Below, piece by piece: positions 1 to 8,078 of a stretch of 64,000 nt of DNA (positions within the stretch are counted from its first letter, which is position 1; every line of letters starts with the position of its first letter). The translations under genes and the position numbers were made by a program. Below the pieces are notes generated by a model, which searched no databases, was not told the origin of the DNA, and saw only the letters and a list, made by a program, of their open reading frames with translations. This DNA comes from Saprospiraceae bacterium (GTDB taxonomy: Bacteria; Bacteroidota; Bacteroidia; Chitinophagales; Saprospiraceae): the NCBI GenBank assembly GCA_028285545.1, contig JANQPA010000120.1:124001-188000 (forward strand). Direction: 5' to 3'.

Positions 1-176
1 CTTATCGCTTATTTTTAATGACTGGATTCTGTGGGGGCTTTAGCACCTTTTCTACCTTTTCAGGAGAAATATTTGTTTTATTCCAGGACGGCAAGCTGAA
101 TATTGCCTTTGCATATTTGGCAACAAGCTTATTCATTGGTTTGTTAGGAATCTTTTTGGGCTTTCGCTTGATTTGA
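1..176 (+). CDS. crcB: CrcB/Fluc fluoride channel, C-terminal part
   Basis: This is the last 57 residues of a fluoride channel; the 5' part lies outside the window. CrcB (Fluc) proteins form dual-topology dimers in the inner membrane and export fluoride. The family signature is visible as GFCGGFSTFSTFS, which lines the fluoride pore, followed by a final hydrophobic helix that ends in FRLI. The reading frame enters at base 3 and ends in TGA. Its 3' end overlaps the 3' end of the opposing polysaccharide polymerase gene by 33 bases. It is too short for the 60-residue threshold of a simple ORF scan, but the motif is distinctive. It appears intact as far as visible. Confidence 0.88.
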   Translation, partial: YRLFLMTGFCGGFSTFSTFSGEIFVLFQDGKLNIAFAYLATSLFIGLLGIFLGFRLI

Positions 177-1628
177 GTTATGCCTATTCACTTTGTTTTG
201 TAGATCTACATTTATGATAATGGCCAGGCTGATGAAAAAGAAAGGTCCCATTTTATCCGTTTCCAGCATATCATTAATAATTTGAAAAGAATGGATAACT
301 ATGGAGCACAAAAGAACAGCCATAATGATTGATTTTTGGATGGGCTCCTTGGTTTGATGGTATACACGCTCGCCGATAATTAGCTGTCCGGCACATAACA
401 ACAAAAAAATAATCAACCCGGTAAGACCTTGTTCAACAGCCGTCATAAGATAATAGGAGTGGATCCCTGATCTGTCCTCATTATCACTTACATAGGTTTT
501 AAAACTGGTAACAGTATAGGCCTTATAAAAATTGATGAAATTGCCTGGGCCTACACCCAAAATGGGGTTTTCACCAACCATATTAAAACCTGCTATCCAC
601 CGATAGACCCTCTCCATAGTGGAAATATCTTCGCCTTTATAGGTTGCCTCCAGGAGATTGTCAAACTCTGTATGAGAAACCGTTGTATCATAATTAGGGG
701 CATAGTCAAGGTATTTATTGTCATTGATAAAATAGGTAACTCCCAGAATCCCCACAATTAGTGCTCCCAATAAGGCAATTCGAATCATTTTATATTTAAT
801 GATCCAGAAACTGGCAGCTGCAATTAATAAAGCAATATAGCCGGCTCGGGTATAAGCAAAATAAATACCAATTAAAAATACTGGGATGGCAAGAATCAAT
901 ATCCACCACCGCCAGCTATTTTGGGAATACCAGGATAGTGCCATCACCAAAATTGGAAAAAATAAACTCAATAAAGCAGAATAACTGACATGATTTCGGT
1001 GGAAAGGATGAAATACCGTATGAACAAATTCAAATGAAAACCCAATGGCAGCATGCCTGATGAGAGTGATTAAAATGGTCAAAATTAAAGGAATGAAAAT
1101 ACACCAAAAAGCCTTTTGAAAATCTTTTACTTTTTGAAAAACCAGGAGTGAAAAAAAGAAAAAAGCAAACAGATACCAGGTTTTTGACAAAGCATATTTA
1201 AAAGAAACAAAAAATAGATCTGAGCTAATTGTGCTTGCATAAATCCATCCAATGTGTAGCATTAAAAGCAAAAATAAAGGATGAAAAACCGAGGTGAAGT
1301 TCATCAATTTGTAATGCCGTATTGCCCAAAGGATTAAGACCAACATTAAGCCCAGCATCAGCGGTTCTGTAGGTATATCGGTTCCAAAACCTCCTGGTAG
1401 ATTAACTTCTGTGGATAAGGGGATTAGAGCTAAGAGTAGAAAAAATAGCTTTTTAAAATCAACAACAGCAATAAATATTACCAGTACTAATAAAGGGAGG
1501 CCTGCCAATACATAGGTTTCACTGATTACAGCCACTAAGAGACTGAGGAGGATCAAAAGCCCCCAAAGCTTTAGAATTACCTGTCCACCCGAATATTCCT
1601 GAATAAAATTATTGATCCTTGCTTGCAT
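144..1628 (-). CDS. O-antigen ligase/polymerase (Wzy/WaaL-type) membrane protein
   Basis: A 494-residue multi-pass inner-membrane protein with about a dozen hydrophobic segments. The second half carries the Wzy_C-type region: a long periplasmic loop with a conserved arginine-rich stretch (MERVYRWIAGFNMV) followed by GVGPGNFINFYKAY, which is typical of O-antigen ligases and polymerases. Such proteins join undecaprenyl-linked repeat units or transfer polysaccharide to an acceptor at the periplasmic face. The start ATG lies 16 bases after the stop of the Wzz-like gene, so these two and the flippase probably form one transcript, Wzx first. Polymerase and ligase cannot be told apart by sequence alone; the Wzz-like and Wzx-like neighbours favour polymerase. 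The 3' end overlaps the convergent crcB. Confidence 0.82.
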   Translation of the reverse strand: MQARINNFIQEYSGGQVILKLWGLLILLSLLVAVISETYVLAGLPLLVLVIFIAVVDFKKLFFLLLALIPLSTEVNLPGGFGTDIPTEPLMLGLMLVLILWAIRHYKLMNFTSVFHPLFLLLMLHIGWIYASTISSDLFFVSFKYALSKTWYLFAFFFFSLLVFQKVKDFQKAFWCIFIPLILTILITLIRHAAIGFSFEFVHTVFHPFHRNHVSYSALLSLFFPILVMALSWYSQNSWRWWILILAIPVFLIGIYFAYTRAGYIALLIAAASFWIIKYKMIRIALLGALIVGILGVTYFINDNKYLDYAPNYDTTVSHTEFDNLLEATYKGEDISTMERVYRWIAGFNMVGENPILGVGPGNFINFYKAYTVTSFKTYVSDNEDRSGIHSYYLMTAVEQGLTGLIIFLLLCAGQLIIGERVYHQTKEPIQKSIIMAVLLCSIVIHSFQIINDMLETDKMGPFFFISLAIIINVDLQNKVNRHNSNQAKAQKDS

Positions 1629-1643
1629 ATCCTCAATCAGGGA

Positions 1644-2753
1644 TTAAGATTTAACGACTTCTTTCCAGTCTATGTCTTTGTATAGATCAAAGAGAAGAAT
1701 GCCAATAATGCTGAAGAATAGAGCTATAAAGCCTGCTGCAATTACAATAATTGAACGTCTGGGACGAAATTTAACGATTGGAGGAGCAGCCTCTTCTACA
1801 AGAATAAGCGCAGGAATATTAGCTTTATAGGTATTGAGGAGTTGGGTATGCTTTTCCTGAGTTTCAGCCAAACTTTCATTGACTTCGAAATACAGTTTTG
1901 ATATTGTATTAATTGCAGGTGCTCCTTTGTTAAAAGACTCTAATTTTTTTACCAAAGTATCTCTTTTGGATTGTATACCTGCAATTTGAGCTTGTAATTT
2001 GGCGATGGTATCCCTTTTGCCTCTAATATTAATGGACCGATCTTGTAATAGGTTTAATTTAGCTTCTGTTAGAGCCAGCGAAGCCTCTGAAGAGGTTAAT
2101 TCAGTGGTCAGATAATCCCCTTGAGTGATAGCATTGTAAATGCCATATTTACGTCTTAATTGGATCAGACTGTCTCCCATTTGCTGCAATCGTATTTCTT
2201 GGCTGGCTATTCTGTTTTCATAGGTTGCTAGGTTTTTTTTCTGAACCATTTTCACCAATTGCTGTACAATTTGATCAATTTTATTTCTAGCTGAATTTGC
2301 CATTTGTGATGCTAGTTCCCGGTCTATGTCTTCCACCCATAATTCTATGGCATCCCTTGCTGTTTTTTTTATCTCATAATGATCCAAAAACTTCTCTCTG
2401 ACTTTAAAGGCCGCTTTAGGATGGTCTGGGTTGATTTTATAATGTTCATAAAGCTGGAATGAATCCACAAGAAATTGAATAAGTTCATTTGATTCGGCAA
2501 GGGTCAAAATCCGGTCGATGTCATTGTCTGTTCCATAATACTCTGCTTCCCTGCCTCCTTCATTAAAAAGCAATTGAGGATTAGCCTGATCTGGACTACC
2601 GGCAAGGAATACGGTGGTTGCTTTATAATAATTCGGTAGGAGTAGAGAAAAGGCAGCTGTAAGAACTCCTGCTGCCAGACAAGTATAAATAATGAATTTT
2701 CTTCTTTTGTACAAAGTCTGAATGACGCCTAGTAAATTATCCTGGTATTTCAT
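1644..2753 (-). CDS. Wzz/GumC-type polysaccharide co-polymerase (chain-length determinant)
   Basis: A 369-residue protein with the chain-length determinant layout. An N-terminal transmembrane helix (about residues 20-40) follows a short cytoplasmic segment with the basic patch YKRRK. A long, mostly helical periplasmic region follows, with coiled-coil-like stretches around residues 150-280. A second transmembrane helix (about 335-357) is preceded by a proline-containing stretch (EEAAPPIVKFRPRRS), as is typical. There is no fused tyrosine-kinase domain, so it is the short PCP-1/2a-like form. It probably controls polysaccharide chain length together with the adjacent polymerase. The next gene begins 16 bases downstream. 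Confidence 0.82.
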   Translation of the reverse strand: MKYQDNLLGVIQTLYKRRKFIIYTCLAAGVLTAAFSLLLPNYYKATTVFLAGSPDQANPQLLFNEGGREAEYYGTDNDIDRILTLAESNELIQFLVDSFQLYEHYKINPDHPKAAFKVREKFLDHYEIKKTARDAIELWVEDIDRELASQMANSARNKIDQIVQQLVKMVQKKNLATYENRIASQEIRLQQMGDSLIQLRRKYGIYNAITQGDYLTTELTSSEASLALTEAKLNLLQDRSINIRGKRDTIAKLQAQIAGIQSKRDTLVKKLESFNKGAPAINTISKLYFEVNESLAETQEKHTQLLNTYKANIPALILVEEAAPPIVKFRPRRSIIVIAAGFIALFFSIIGILLFDLYKDIDWKEVVKS

Positions 2754-2869
2754 CTGTTTCGATTGTTTGGCAAAAGTAGAAAATAAGCTTCTATATGCAA
2801 GACCCTTCTTGAATAGAAAACGTCCATCAAGGATTTATTTATTATCATCCTTTACCTCTCATAATTGAT

Positions 2870-4315
2870 TTAGGGCTTTTCTTTGATCAAGCTTACCCAA
2901 TAGGGAAGGTCAATTAATTTGACAAAGAAGGAAATAGCAAGACTTAGTCCAAGGCTGATAAAAAACTCCAGGCCCCACTTCCAATTTAAATAGCGGAATA
3001 AAAAAAGATGTATTGCCAGAACAGAAATCAATAATACTAAACTCCTAAGGTACATTTCAACATCTATATTAATCTGGAGTTTGCGGTAAACCAAAACAAA
3101 TTCTCCTGCCAATACCAAACTTTGGGTAATAAGGGTAGCGATTGCTGCCCCCAGCGCTCCATAGGAAGGGATAAGTATAAAATTTAAAGTGATGTTTAAT
3201 AGAACACTAATGGCAAATAAATAATTGAGAGAGCGTGTGTTATTATTGGCAAGAAGTAAGGTTCCAAAAATATAGGTGCCACTCATGACTAGAAAGCTCA
3301 AAATTAAATAACCCAGTATTTCACCTGAATAGCTGTTTCCACTATCGTATAAGAATACCATGATTTCTGTTCGGTAAAAATAAATGGCCAAGGCACCACT
3401 TATGGCTCCGGCCCAGATGGTTTTTAAGCCTAGATGTGCCAAAGGGCCTACTGAAGATTTGTTAGCCAATAACTTTGAGAACATAGGCAAAAGCAAAGTT
3501 GGGAAAAGAAGGGCTACCATATTTGCTGCATCTAGTAAACGGTAGGCCGAGGCATATCGACCTGCTTCAACAGACCCCTCAATTAATAATCGTTCGATCA
3601 TTACCCCATCTGTTCGGGAATAAATGGCCATAAAAAGAAGGATTAGGGAAAAGGGGTAGCTCCTCTTAATAATTAGCATAAGCATGGCTGGACGAATGCG
3701 AAGTTTAAAGGAGCTGATTTTTCTCCTTACCCAAGCGAATGCTAAAGTCGCCGTCAATAGAAAGGAAATGGTTTGGCACCAAACAAACCATTCAATGCGA
3801 AACTGTTGTCTTAGTTCAGGCACAATCAATAAGCTACCGCAAAGGAAAATCATAAAAACTTTGTCCAGCACAGAAAATATGCTATCCAGGCGATAATGCC
3901 CTAAACCTGAAATGTTGGACCGCAAATAAAAAATCAGAGAAACTAAAACCTGATTTAATCCAATCCAAAGTAAGAAAGGCCATTGAATGATGGGGTATCC
4001 TAATATGAGGGCAGCTACTACTAAAGCAATAAGAAAAAGTAAAGACAAGCCAATTTTTAAAATTAGGATATTGGCAAAATACTTCTGTAGTAATTGACCA
4101 TGCTGAGCAATATTGCGATTATTATAATGCTGAATTCCAAAATCATTAAGAATTTGGAGTAGATAGGCTAAATTAAAAAAGGTAAAATATAAACCATATG
4201 CTCCATCCTCAACGGTATTCTGTACCATCCTGTCAATGCCAAATAAATAAAACGGCTTGATCAGAAAATTAATAGACACCAGAAATATCAGATTTGTAAT
4301 AAAGGCTCTATTCAT
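2870..4315 (-). CDS. Wzx-like polysaccharide flippase (MOP superfamily)
   Basis: A 481-residue protein with about 12-14 hydrophobic segments and the pattern of the oligosaccharide flippase branch of the MOP superfamily (RfbX/Wzx). Features include an early INFLIKPFYLFGID segment, a conserved mid-protein TDGVMIERLL stretch, and the late LNITLNFILIPSYGALGAAIATL stretch (given here in part). It would flip lipid-linked glycans to the periplasmic face. The open frame extends upstream to a TTG (base 4351). I prefer the ATG at 4315, because AAGGGGAAG lies about seven bases upstream of it and the extra 12 residues are not hydrophobic or conserved-looking. It is probably the first gene of the Wzx-Wzz-Wzy unit. 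Confidence 0.84.
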   Translation of the reverse strand: MNRAFITNLIFLVSINFLIKPFYLFGIDRMVQNTVEDGAYGLYFTFFNLAYLLQILNDFGIQHYNNRNIAQHGQLLQKYFANILILKIGLSLLFLIALVVAALILGYPIIQWPFLLWIGLNQVLVSLIFYLRSNISGLGHYRLDSIFSVLDKVFMIFLCGSLLIVPELRQQFRIEWFVWCQTISFLLTATLAFAWVRRKISSFKLRIRPAMLMLIIKRSYPFSLILLFMAIYSRTDGVMIERLLIEGSVEAGRYASAYRLLDAANMVALLFPTLLLPMFSKLLANKSSVGPLAHLGLKTIWAGAISGALAIYFYRTEIMVFLYDSGNSYSGEILGYLILSFLVMSGTYIFGTLLLANNNTRSLNYLFAISVLLNITLNFILIPSYGALGAAIATLITQSLVLAGEFVLVYRKLQINIDVEMYLRSLVLLISVLAIHLFLFRYLNWKWGLEFFISLGLSLAISFFVKLIDLPYWVSLIKEKP

Positions 4316-4552
4316 GCCAGTACTTCCCCTTGAGTTTAGAGAATGGGGCAAATCTAAGTATTATTCTTAATATTCACCTCGAAAGTATATTGCCACTGCT
4401 AAACGCTGATTAAACTGATTCACACTGTTTTCAATACGATAACTTATCAGTGAAAACCAGTAGGATCAGCGTTCTTCAGCGGCTAACTATTAGTAATAAA
4501 GGTGGAATTCTACCCGGCCTTCCTATTTCAAATCTGCCTATGATAAAGGCAA

Positions 4553-4867
4553 TTATTTCAAATAAGCAACAACAAATTGATCCCCGTTTTCTTCCTTTAA
4601 CTCCGTCAAGACTAAATCAACCACTCTTTCCTGGTTATCCTTGGTTACGGCTGGTAATTTTAACCAGGTACCTAGAATCTTTTTTGTACCTGTTGAATGA
4701 AACCTGTTAAAGCCATTATGGTGCCCAGCCTTATGTTGATCAGGAATGATGGTGTCAATAGGATTCCCCAATAAATCGCCATCTTCATAATTTAGAAAGT
4801 CAGCACCTGAAACATCGACAATATTCTGGTCCATGTCTACTTTAATCATCATTTTAAGCATAATCAT
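4553..4867 (-). CDS. Single-domain PAS protein
   Basis: A 104-residue protein that is essentially one PAS domain with no attached kinase, cyclase or DNA-binding part. The PAS core is recognisable: FLNYEDGDLLGNPIDTIIP, then a histidine-rich DQHKAGHHNGFNRF, TGTKKILGTWLKLPA, and a terminal strand with DLVLTELKEENGDQFVVAYLK (shown in part). The H-K-x-x-H-H-x-x-G arrangement is typical of the redox- or ligand-sensing PAS branch found with chemoreceptors and heme/FAD sensors, so ligand binding is plausible but unproven. It is a separate unit between the flippase and the permease, on the same strand as both. The plus-strand frame opposite it is a shadow. Confidence 0.72.
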   Translation of the reverse strand: MIMLKMMIKVDMDQNIVDVSGADFLNYEDGDLLGNPIDTIIPDQHKAGHHNGFNRFHSTGTKKILGTWLKLPAVTKDNQERVVDLVLTELKEENGDQFVVAYLK

Positions 4868-5036
4868 TAGATTTATAACAGTGATAAATAAAATTGAGTC
4901 AATTCAATTTCTTGCTTTTGATGAGTCACACTTGTAAAAATTCAGATAGATGTAATTTTCAGGATAATTACCTGAAAAATTGGAGATTTTTATTATGTCA
5001 GTTGGAATGGAAAGTGTAAATGTATAAATAAAATTA

Positions 5037-5073
5037 ATTAACCGCTAGTTTGCAGAGCAAATTAGCGGTTAAT
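5037..5073 (-). terminator. Stem-loop terminator after the MacB-like permease gene
   Basis: A 17-bp stem (5037-5053 with 5057-5073) and an AGA loop lie downstream of the permease stop. On the minus strand the stem is followed by a T-rich run (TTAATTTTATTTAT). It reads as an intrinsic terminator for the permease gene, separating it from the PAS gene. Confidence 0.62.
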
Positions 5074-5126
5074 ATATAGAAAAATATATGCTGAATAAGA
5101 TTTATCTCAAGCCTAATCAGGTAGAT

Positions 5127-6365
5127 TTATTCATATCTTAATGATTCAATTGGATCAAGTCGAGCTGCTTTTAAAGCAGGGTACAAACCTGAAATTAACC
5201 CAACCAATGTACAGGTGATTACGGCAATGGTAATCCATAACCATGGAAACAGAAAACTTCCTCCTAAAAGGTAGGTTACTACATTACCGACCAAGACTCC
5301 TAATAAAATCCCGGCTATCCCTCCCATTTGGCAAATAACTACTGCTTCAGTTAAGAACTGGATAAGAATAGTACGACGGTTAGCTCCAATTGCTTTTCGT
5401 ATACCAATTTCACGAGTCCTTTCCGTTACAGTAACTAACATAATATTCATCAGGCCAATAGCTGCACCAACAAGAGTGATTAGCCCAATACCAATGGCCG
5501 CCAGGCGAAAATAAAGTGTATTTTCTTTAATAATATCAATGATTCCATCGCTCTTAGAGATTTCGAAATCATTATCCTGAGAGGCTTTTAATTTCCTGAT
5601 GTTTCTTAGAAGTCCAGTAGCTGCTGCAATGCCATTATCAATTTGAGTGGCATCATTGACGGCTACCAGAATATTATAACTTTGATTTTCTCTTGCGAAA
5701 TATCTTTTTCCAGTATACAAAGGAATCATGATTCTCCTATCTTCACTGGAATTCATACTGGAGCCTTTGGCTTTAATGATGCCAATTATCTTAAATTTAA
5801 TATTACCGGCAGAAACCACTTGGCCCAGGGCTTTGTCAGGCTCATTATCGAAAAGTTGCTTAATAATATCTGCACCAACAATGGTATTATAAGAACCAGA
5901 TAGCACTTCTCTGGCAGAAAACCCCCGTCCATATTCTATTTCAAATCCCTTGGCATCAAAATAATTGTCATCAACAGCAAAGATATTGACGTTGGGATTG
6001 GTTTTTTCATTTTTGTATTTGATGGTTGCCGAGCCTGTACAATTGAAGGAAACAGATGGTTTGGAAGGAAAATCGTACCGATCTTTAAATTCAATAGCCT
6101 GCTTATAAGTAAAGGGTTCCCCTCGCTTAGTTCTGCGCCCACGTCTATTCCCACTGATACCCGATCCTTTGGGGTCCACATCAAATGTATTGGCACCAAT
6201 ATAGGAAAGATTATCATTTAGAGAATAAATGGCACTATCAATGGCTGTTAGGATACCAACTAAAGCCATAATTCCAAGAGCAATGATCATAAGAGTAAGA
6301 ATGGCACGTAACCAATTAGAACGGATGGAATCAATGGCGAGTCGTAAATTTTCAATAAAATCCAT
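5127..6365 (-). CDS. MacB/FtsX-type ABC transporter permease
   Basis: A 412-residue permease of the MacB_PCD plus FtsX architecture. An N-terminal amphipathic stretch and transmembrane helix ([20 protein letters not shown], then a hydrophobic run) precede a periplasmic domain of about 230 residues. Three C-terminal helices follow, with the conserved cytoplasmic loop [18 protein letters not shown] and the ending [20 protein letters not shown]. These permeases pair with a LolD/MacB-type ATPase for lipoprotein, peptide or drug transport or mechanotransmission; no ATPase gene is adjacent here. The frame opens with a GTG at 6395. The ATG at 6365 fits family N-termini better. The periplasmic loop holds a basic patch ([10 protein letters not shown]). 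Confidence 0.88.
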   Translation of the reverse strand: MDFIENLRLAIDSIRSNWLRAILTLMIIALGIMALVGILTAIDSAIYSLNDNLSYIGANTFDVDPKGSGISGNRRGRRTKRGEPFTYKQAIEFKDRYDFPSKPSVSFNCTGSATIKYKNEKTNPNVNIFAVDDNYFDAKGFEIEYGRGFSAREVLSGSYNTIVGADIIKQLFDNEPDKALGQVVSAGNIKFKIIGIIKAKGSSMNSSEDRRIMIPLYTGKRYFARENQSYNILVAVNDATQIDNGIAAATGLLRNIRKLKASQDNDFEISKSDGIIDIIKENTLYFRLAAIGIGLITLVGAAIGLMNIMLVTVTERTREIGIRKAIGANRRTILIQFLTEAVVICQMGGIAGILLGVLVGNVVTYLLGGSFLFPWLWITIAVITCTLVGLISGLYPALKAARLDPIESLRYE

Positions 6366-6490
6366 AATTAAATTTATATGGCCCGAATTTACCACGAATA
6401 ATCCAGCTTAAATTAAATGTTCGATAAAAGGAGGAATGTTATAGACAGAGGTCTCAACATGACCCACAGTGTTGGATATCAAGGTATTTG

Positions 6491-7297
6491 CTAATGAAAT
6501 GCCTTTGATACGATCTTTTGACAAGCATCATACACCTCTTGACTACATGCTAGAATTTCTTTTCCAGAAGTATGATTTTGTTTGCCGAGAAAATCAGAAG
6601 TTTTACCGCCTGCCTCTTCTACCAGCAAAAGGCCAGCCGCAATATCCCAGAGATTAAGGTTGGTTTCAAAAAAAGCATCAAAGCGACCGCAAGATACATA
6701 AGCCAAATCCACCGCAGCTGATCCTAACCTTCTAATACCCCTGGTTCCCTTCATGAATTCCATCAAGGCTTCCATATAACTGCTCATTACACCATAATCA
6801 TAGTAAGGAAAGCCGGTTGCAATTAGGCTTTCTTCCAGGCTTTTTCGATTACTTACCCCTATGGGCTGCTCATTTAAAAAAGCCCCTCCTCCTTTCCAGG
6901 CATAAAAACATTCATTTTGATTAATCTCATAAACGATACCAACTAAAAGCTGATCATTTAATTGTAGGGCAACACTTACAGAAAAAACTGGTATTTGGAA
7001 TAAAAAATTAGTAGTACCATCCAAGGGGTCAATGATCCATTGAAGAGCACTGGTCTTTTGCTCAATGGTTTCTTCTTCAGTCAAAAAACTAGCTTCAGGT
7101 AACAGATTATGTAGCCCCTTAACCAGCATCTCTTCTGCCTGACGGTCAACGTAGCTTACCAGGCTGTTTAGACTTTTGATCTCTATTTCCTGCTGATGAA
7201 CTTTTCCCAGTTCATTTTTGATGAAGTTCCCGGCACTTTTAATGATGGGAAGACTTTGTAAACAGAGCGCCTTAAGCTCTTCGCTTGAAAATTTCAT
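6491..7297 (-). CDS. suhB: Inositol monophosphatase family protein
   Basis: A 268-residue soluble Mg-dependent phosphatase of the inositol monophosphatase/SuhB family. All metal-site motifs are visible: FLTEEET (about residue 73), the signature WIIDPLDGTTNFLFQIP (about 87-103), and the C-terminal LWDIAAGLLLVEEAGG (about 214-229). Length is normal for the family. Substrate is not certain: members hydrolyse inositol-1-phosphate or related sugar or nucleotide phosphates, and SuhB also has a role in rRNA antitermination in proteobacteria. The gene starts 20 bases downstream of the HPRT stop codon, so the two are likely co-transcribed. Confidence 0.92.
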   Translation of the reverse strand: MKFSSEELKALCLQSLPIIKSAGNFIKNELGKVHQQEIEIKSLNSLVSYVDRQAEEMLVKGLHNLLPEASFLTEEETIEQKTSALQWIIDPLDGTTNFLFQIPVFSVSVALQLNDQLLVGIVYEINQNECFYAWKGGGAFLNEQPIGVSNRKSLEESLIATGFPYYDYGVMSSYMEALMEFMKGTRGIRRLGSAAVDLAYVSCGRFDAFFETNLNLWDIAAGLLLVEEAGGKTSDFLGKQNHTSGKEILACSQEVYDACQKIVSKAFH

Positions 7298-7317
7298 TTT
7301 TTATTTCTTTAAAACTC

Positions 7318-7860
7318 TCACTCCGCTAATTGATAGATATCCTTTAACTCCCTACCCAAACCATCATAATCTAAACCATAACCTAAGACAAATTTGGAAG
7401 GAATATCAAACCCCATGTATTTAACATCCAATGGATACCTTAGCTCTTCTGATTTTAATAATAGGGAGGCAATTTCAACACTTTCAGGTTTGTATTTAAT
7501 CAATTCGGGAATAAATTCTGAGAGAGTTTTTCCTGAATCGACAATATCTTCCACAATAATCACGGGTCTGCCTTCAAGGTTGTCTTCCATACCTATAAGA
7601 GTTCTAACTTTACCTGAGGACTCCAGGCCACTATAGGAAGCAAGTCTGATAAAAGTAATTTCTGAACTTATGTTGACTGTTCGAATAAGATCTGCCGCAA
7701 AAATGAAAGATCCATTTAAGATGGCTAGAAATACAGGTATTTTTCCTTCGTAATCTGCTCGGATTTTTTCAGCCATTTCATTGATCCTTTCCTGGATGGC
7801 TTCTGCAGAAATATAGGGTTTGAATTGTAGTCCTCCTACAGTGATGAGTTGGTCTTTCAT
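7318..7860 (-). CDS. hpt: Hypoxanthine phosphoribosyltransferase
   Basis: A 180-residue purine salvage enzyme that converts hypoxanthine (and usually guanine) plus PRPP to the nucleotide in the cytoplasm. The PRPP-binding motif VIIVEDIVDSGKTL sits near residue 105. The N-terminal half contains the family stretch ILNGSFIFAADLIR, and the purine-binding end holds KYMGFDIPSKFVLGYGLDYDG (shown in part). Length matches the bacterial family. It precedes suhB by 20 bases. A palindromic repeat element lies about 55 bases upstream of its start codon. Confidence 0.95.
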   Translation of the reverse strand: MKDQLITVGGLQFKPYISAEAIQERINEMAEKIRADYEGKIPVFLAILNGSFIFAADLIRTVNISSEITFIRLASYSGLESSGKVRTLIGMEDNLEGRPVIIVEDIVDSGKTLSEFIPELIKYKPESVEIASLLLKSEELRYPLDVKYMGFDIPSKFVLGYGLDYDGLGRELKDIYQLAE

Positions 7861-7914
7861 TGTTGCAAATTATTTTGCCCCTAAAAATAATGGATAAAAA
7901 ATATATAGGGAAAT

Positions 7915-8072
7915 GAGGGCGTATCATATCCCGATAGCTATCGGGATCCTCGTTCTGAGACGCCAAATAATTTTCTTTTTGAGGGAGTTTTTTAAGGAAA
8001 AATGAAATTTTTCCTTAAAAAACTCCCTCAAAAAATAATATTGGCTGGCGAATCCGTACGGATGAGACAGCC
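7915..8072. repeat. Nested palindromic element, copy 1
   Basis: An untranslated element of about 158 bp, bounded by imperfect inverted ends (GAGGGCGTATCAT at 7915-7927; ATGAGACAGCC at 8062-8072). Inside are a small perfect palindrome (TCCCGATAGCTATCGGGA), a central hairpin with a 28-bp perfect stem (7976-8003 with 8007-8034) and a GAA triloop, and a second small palindrome (ATCCGTACGGAT). Conserved segments flank the central stem: GCCAAATAATTTTC on the left and AATAATATTGGCTGGCGAATC on the right (in part). It lies between the M28 peptidase gene's end and the HPRT gene's start. A 4-base AAAT flanks both ends. Copies 2 and 3 are at 12095 and 58380. Confidence 0.85.
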
Positions 8073-8078
8073 AAATTT

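Noticed and set aside
4450-4710. Plus-strand open frame of 86 codons opposite the PAS gene
   Set aside because: It is antisense to a recognisable PAS domain and has no family features of its own.
5936-6217. Minus-strand frame inside the permease gene
   Set aside because: It is out of frame with a complete MacB-type permease.
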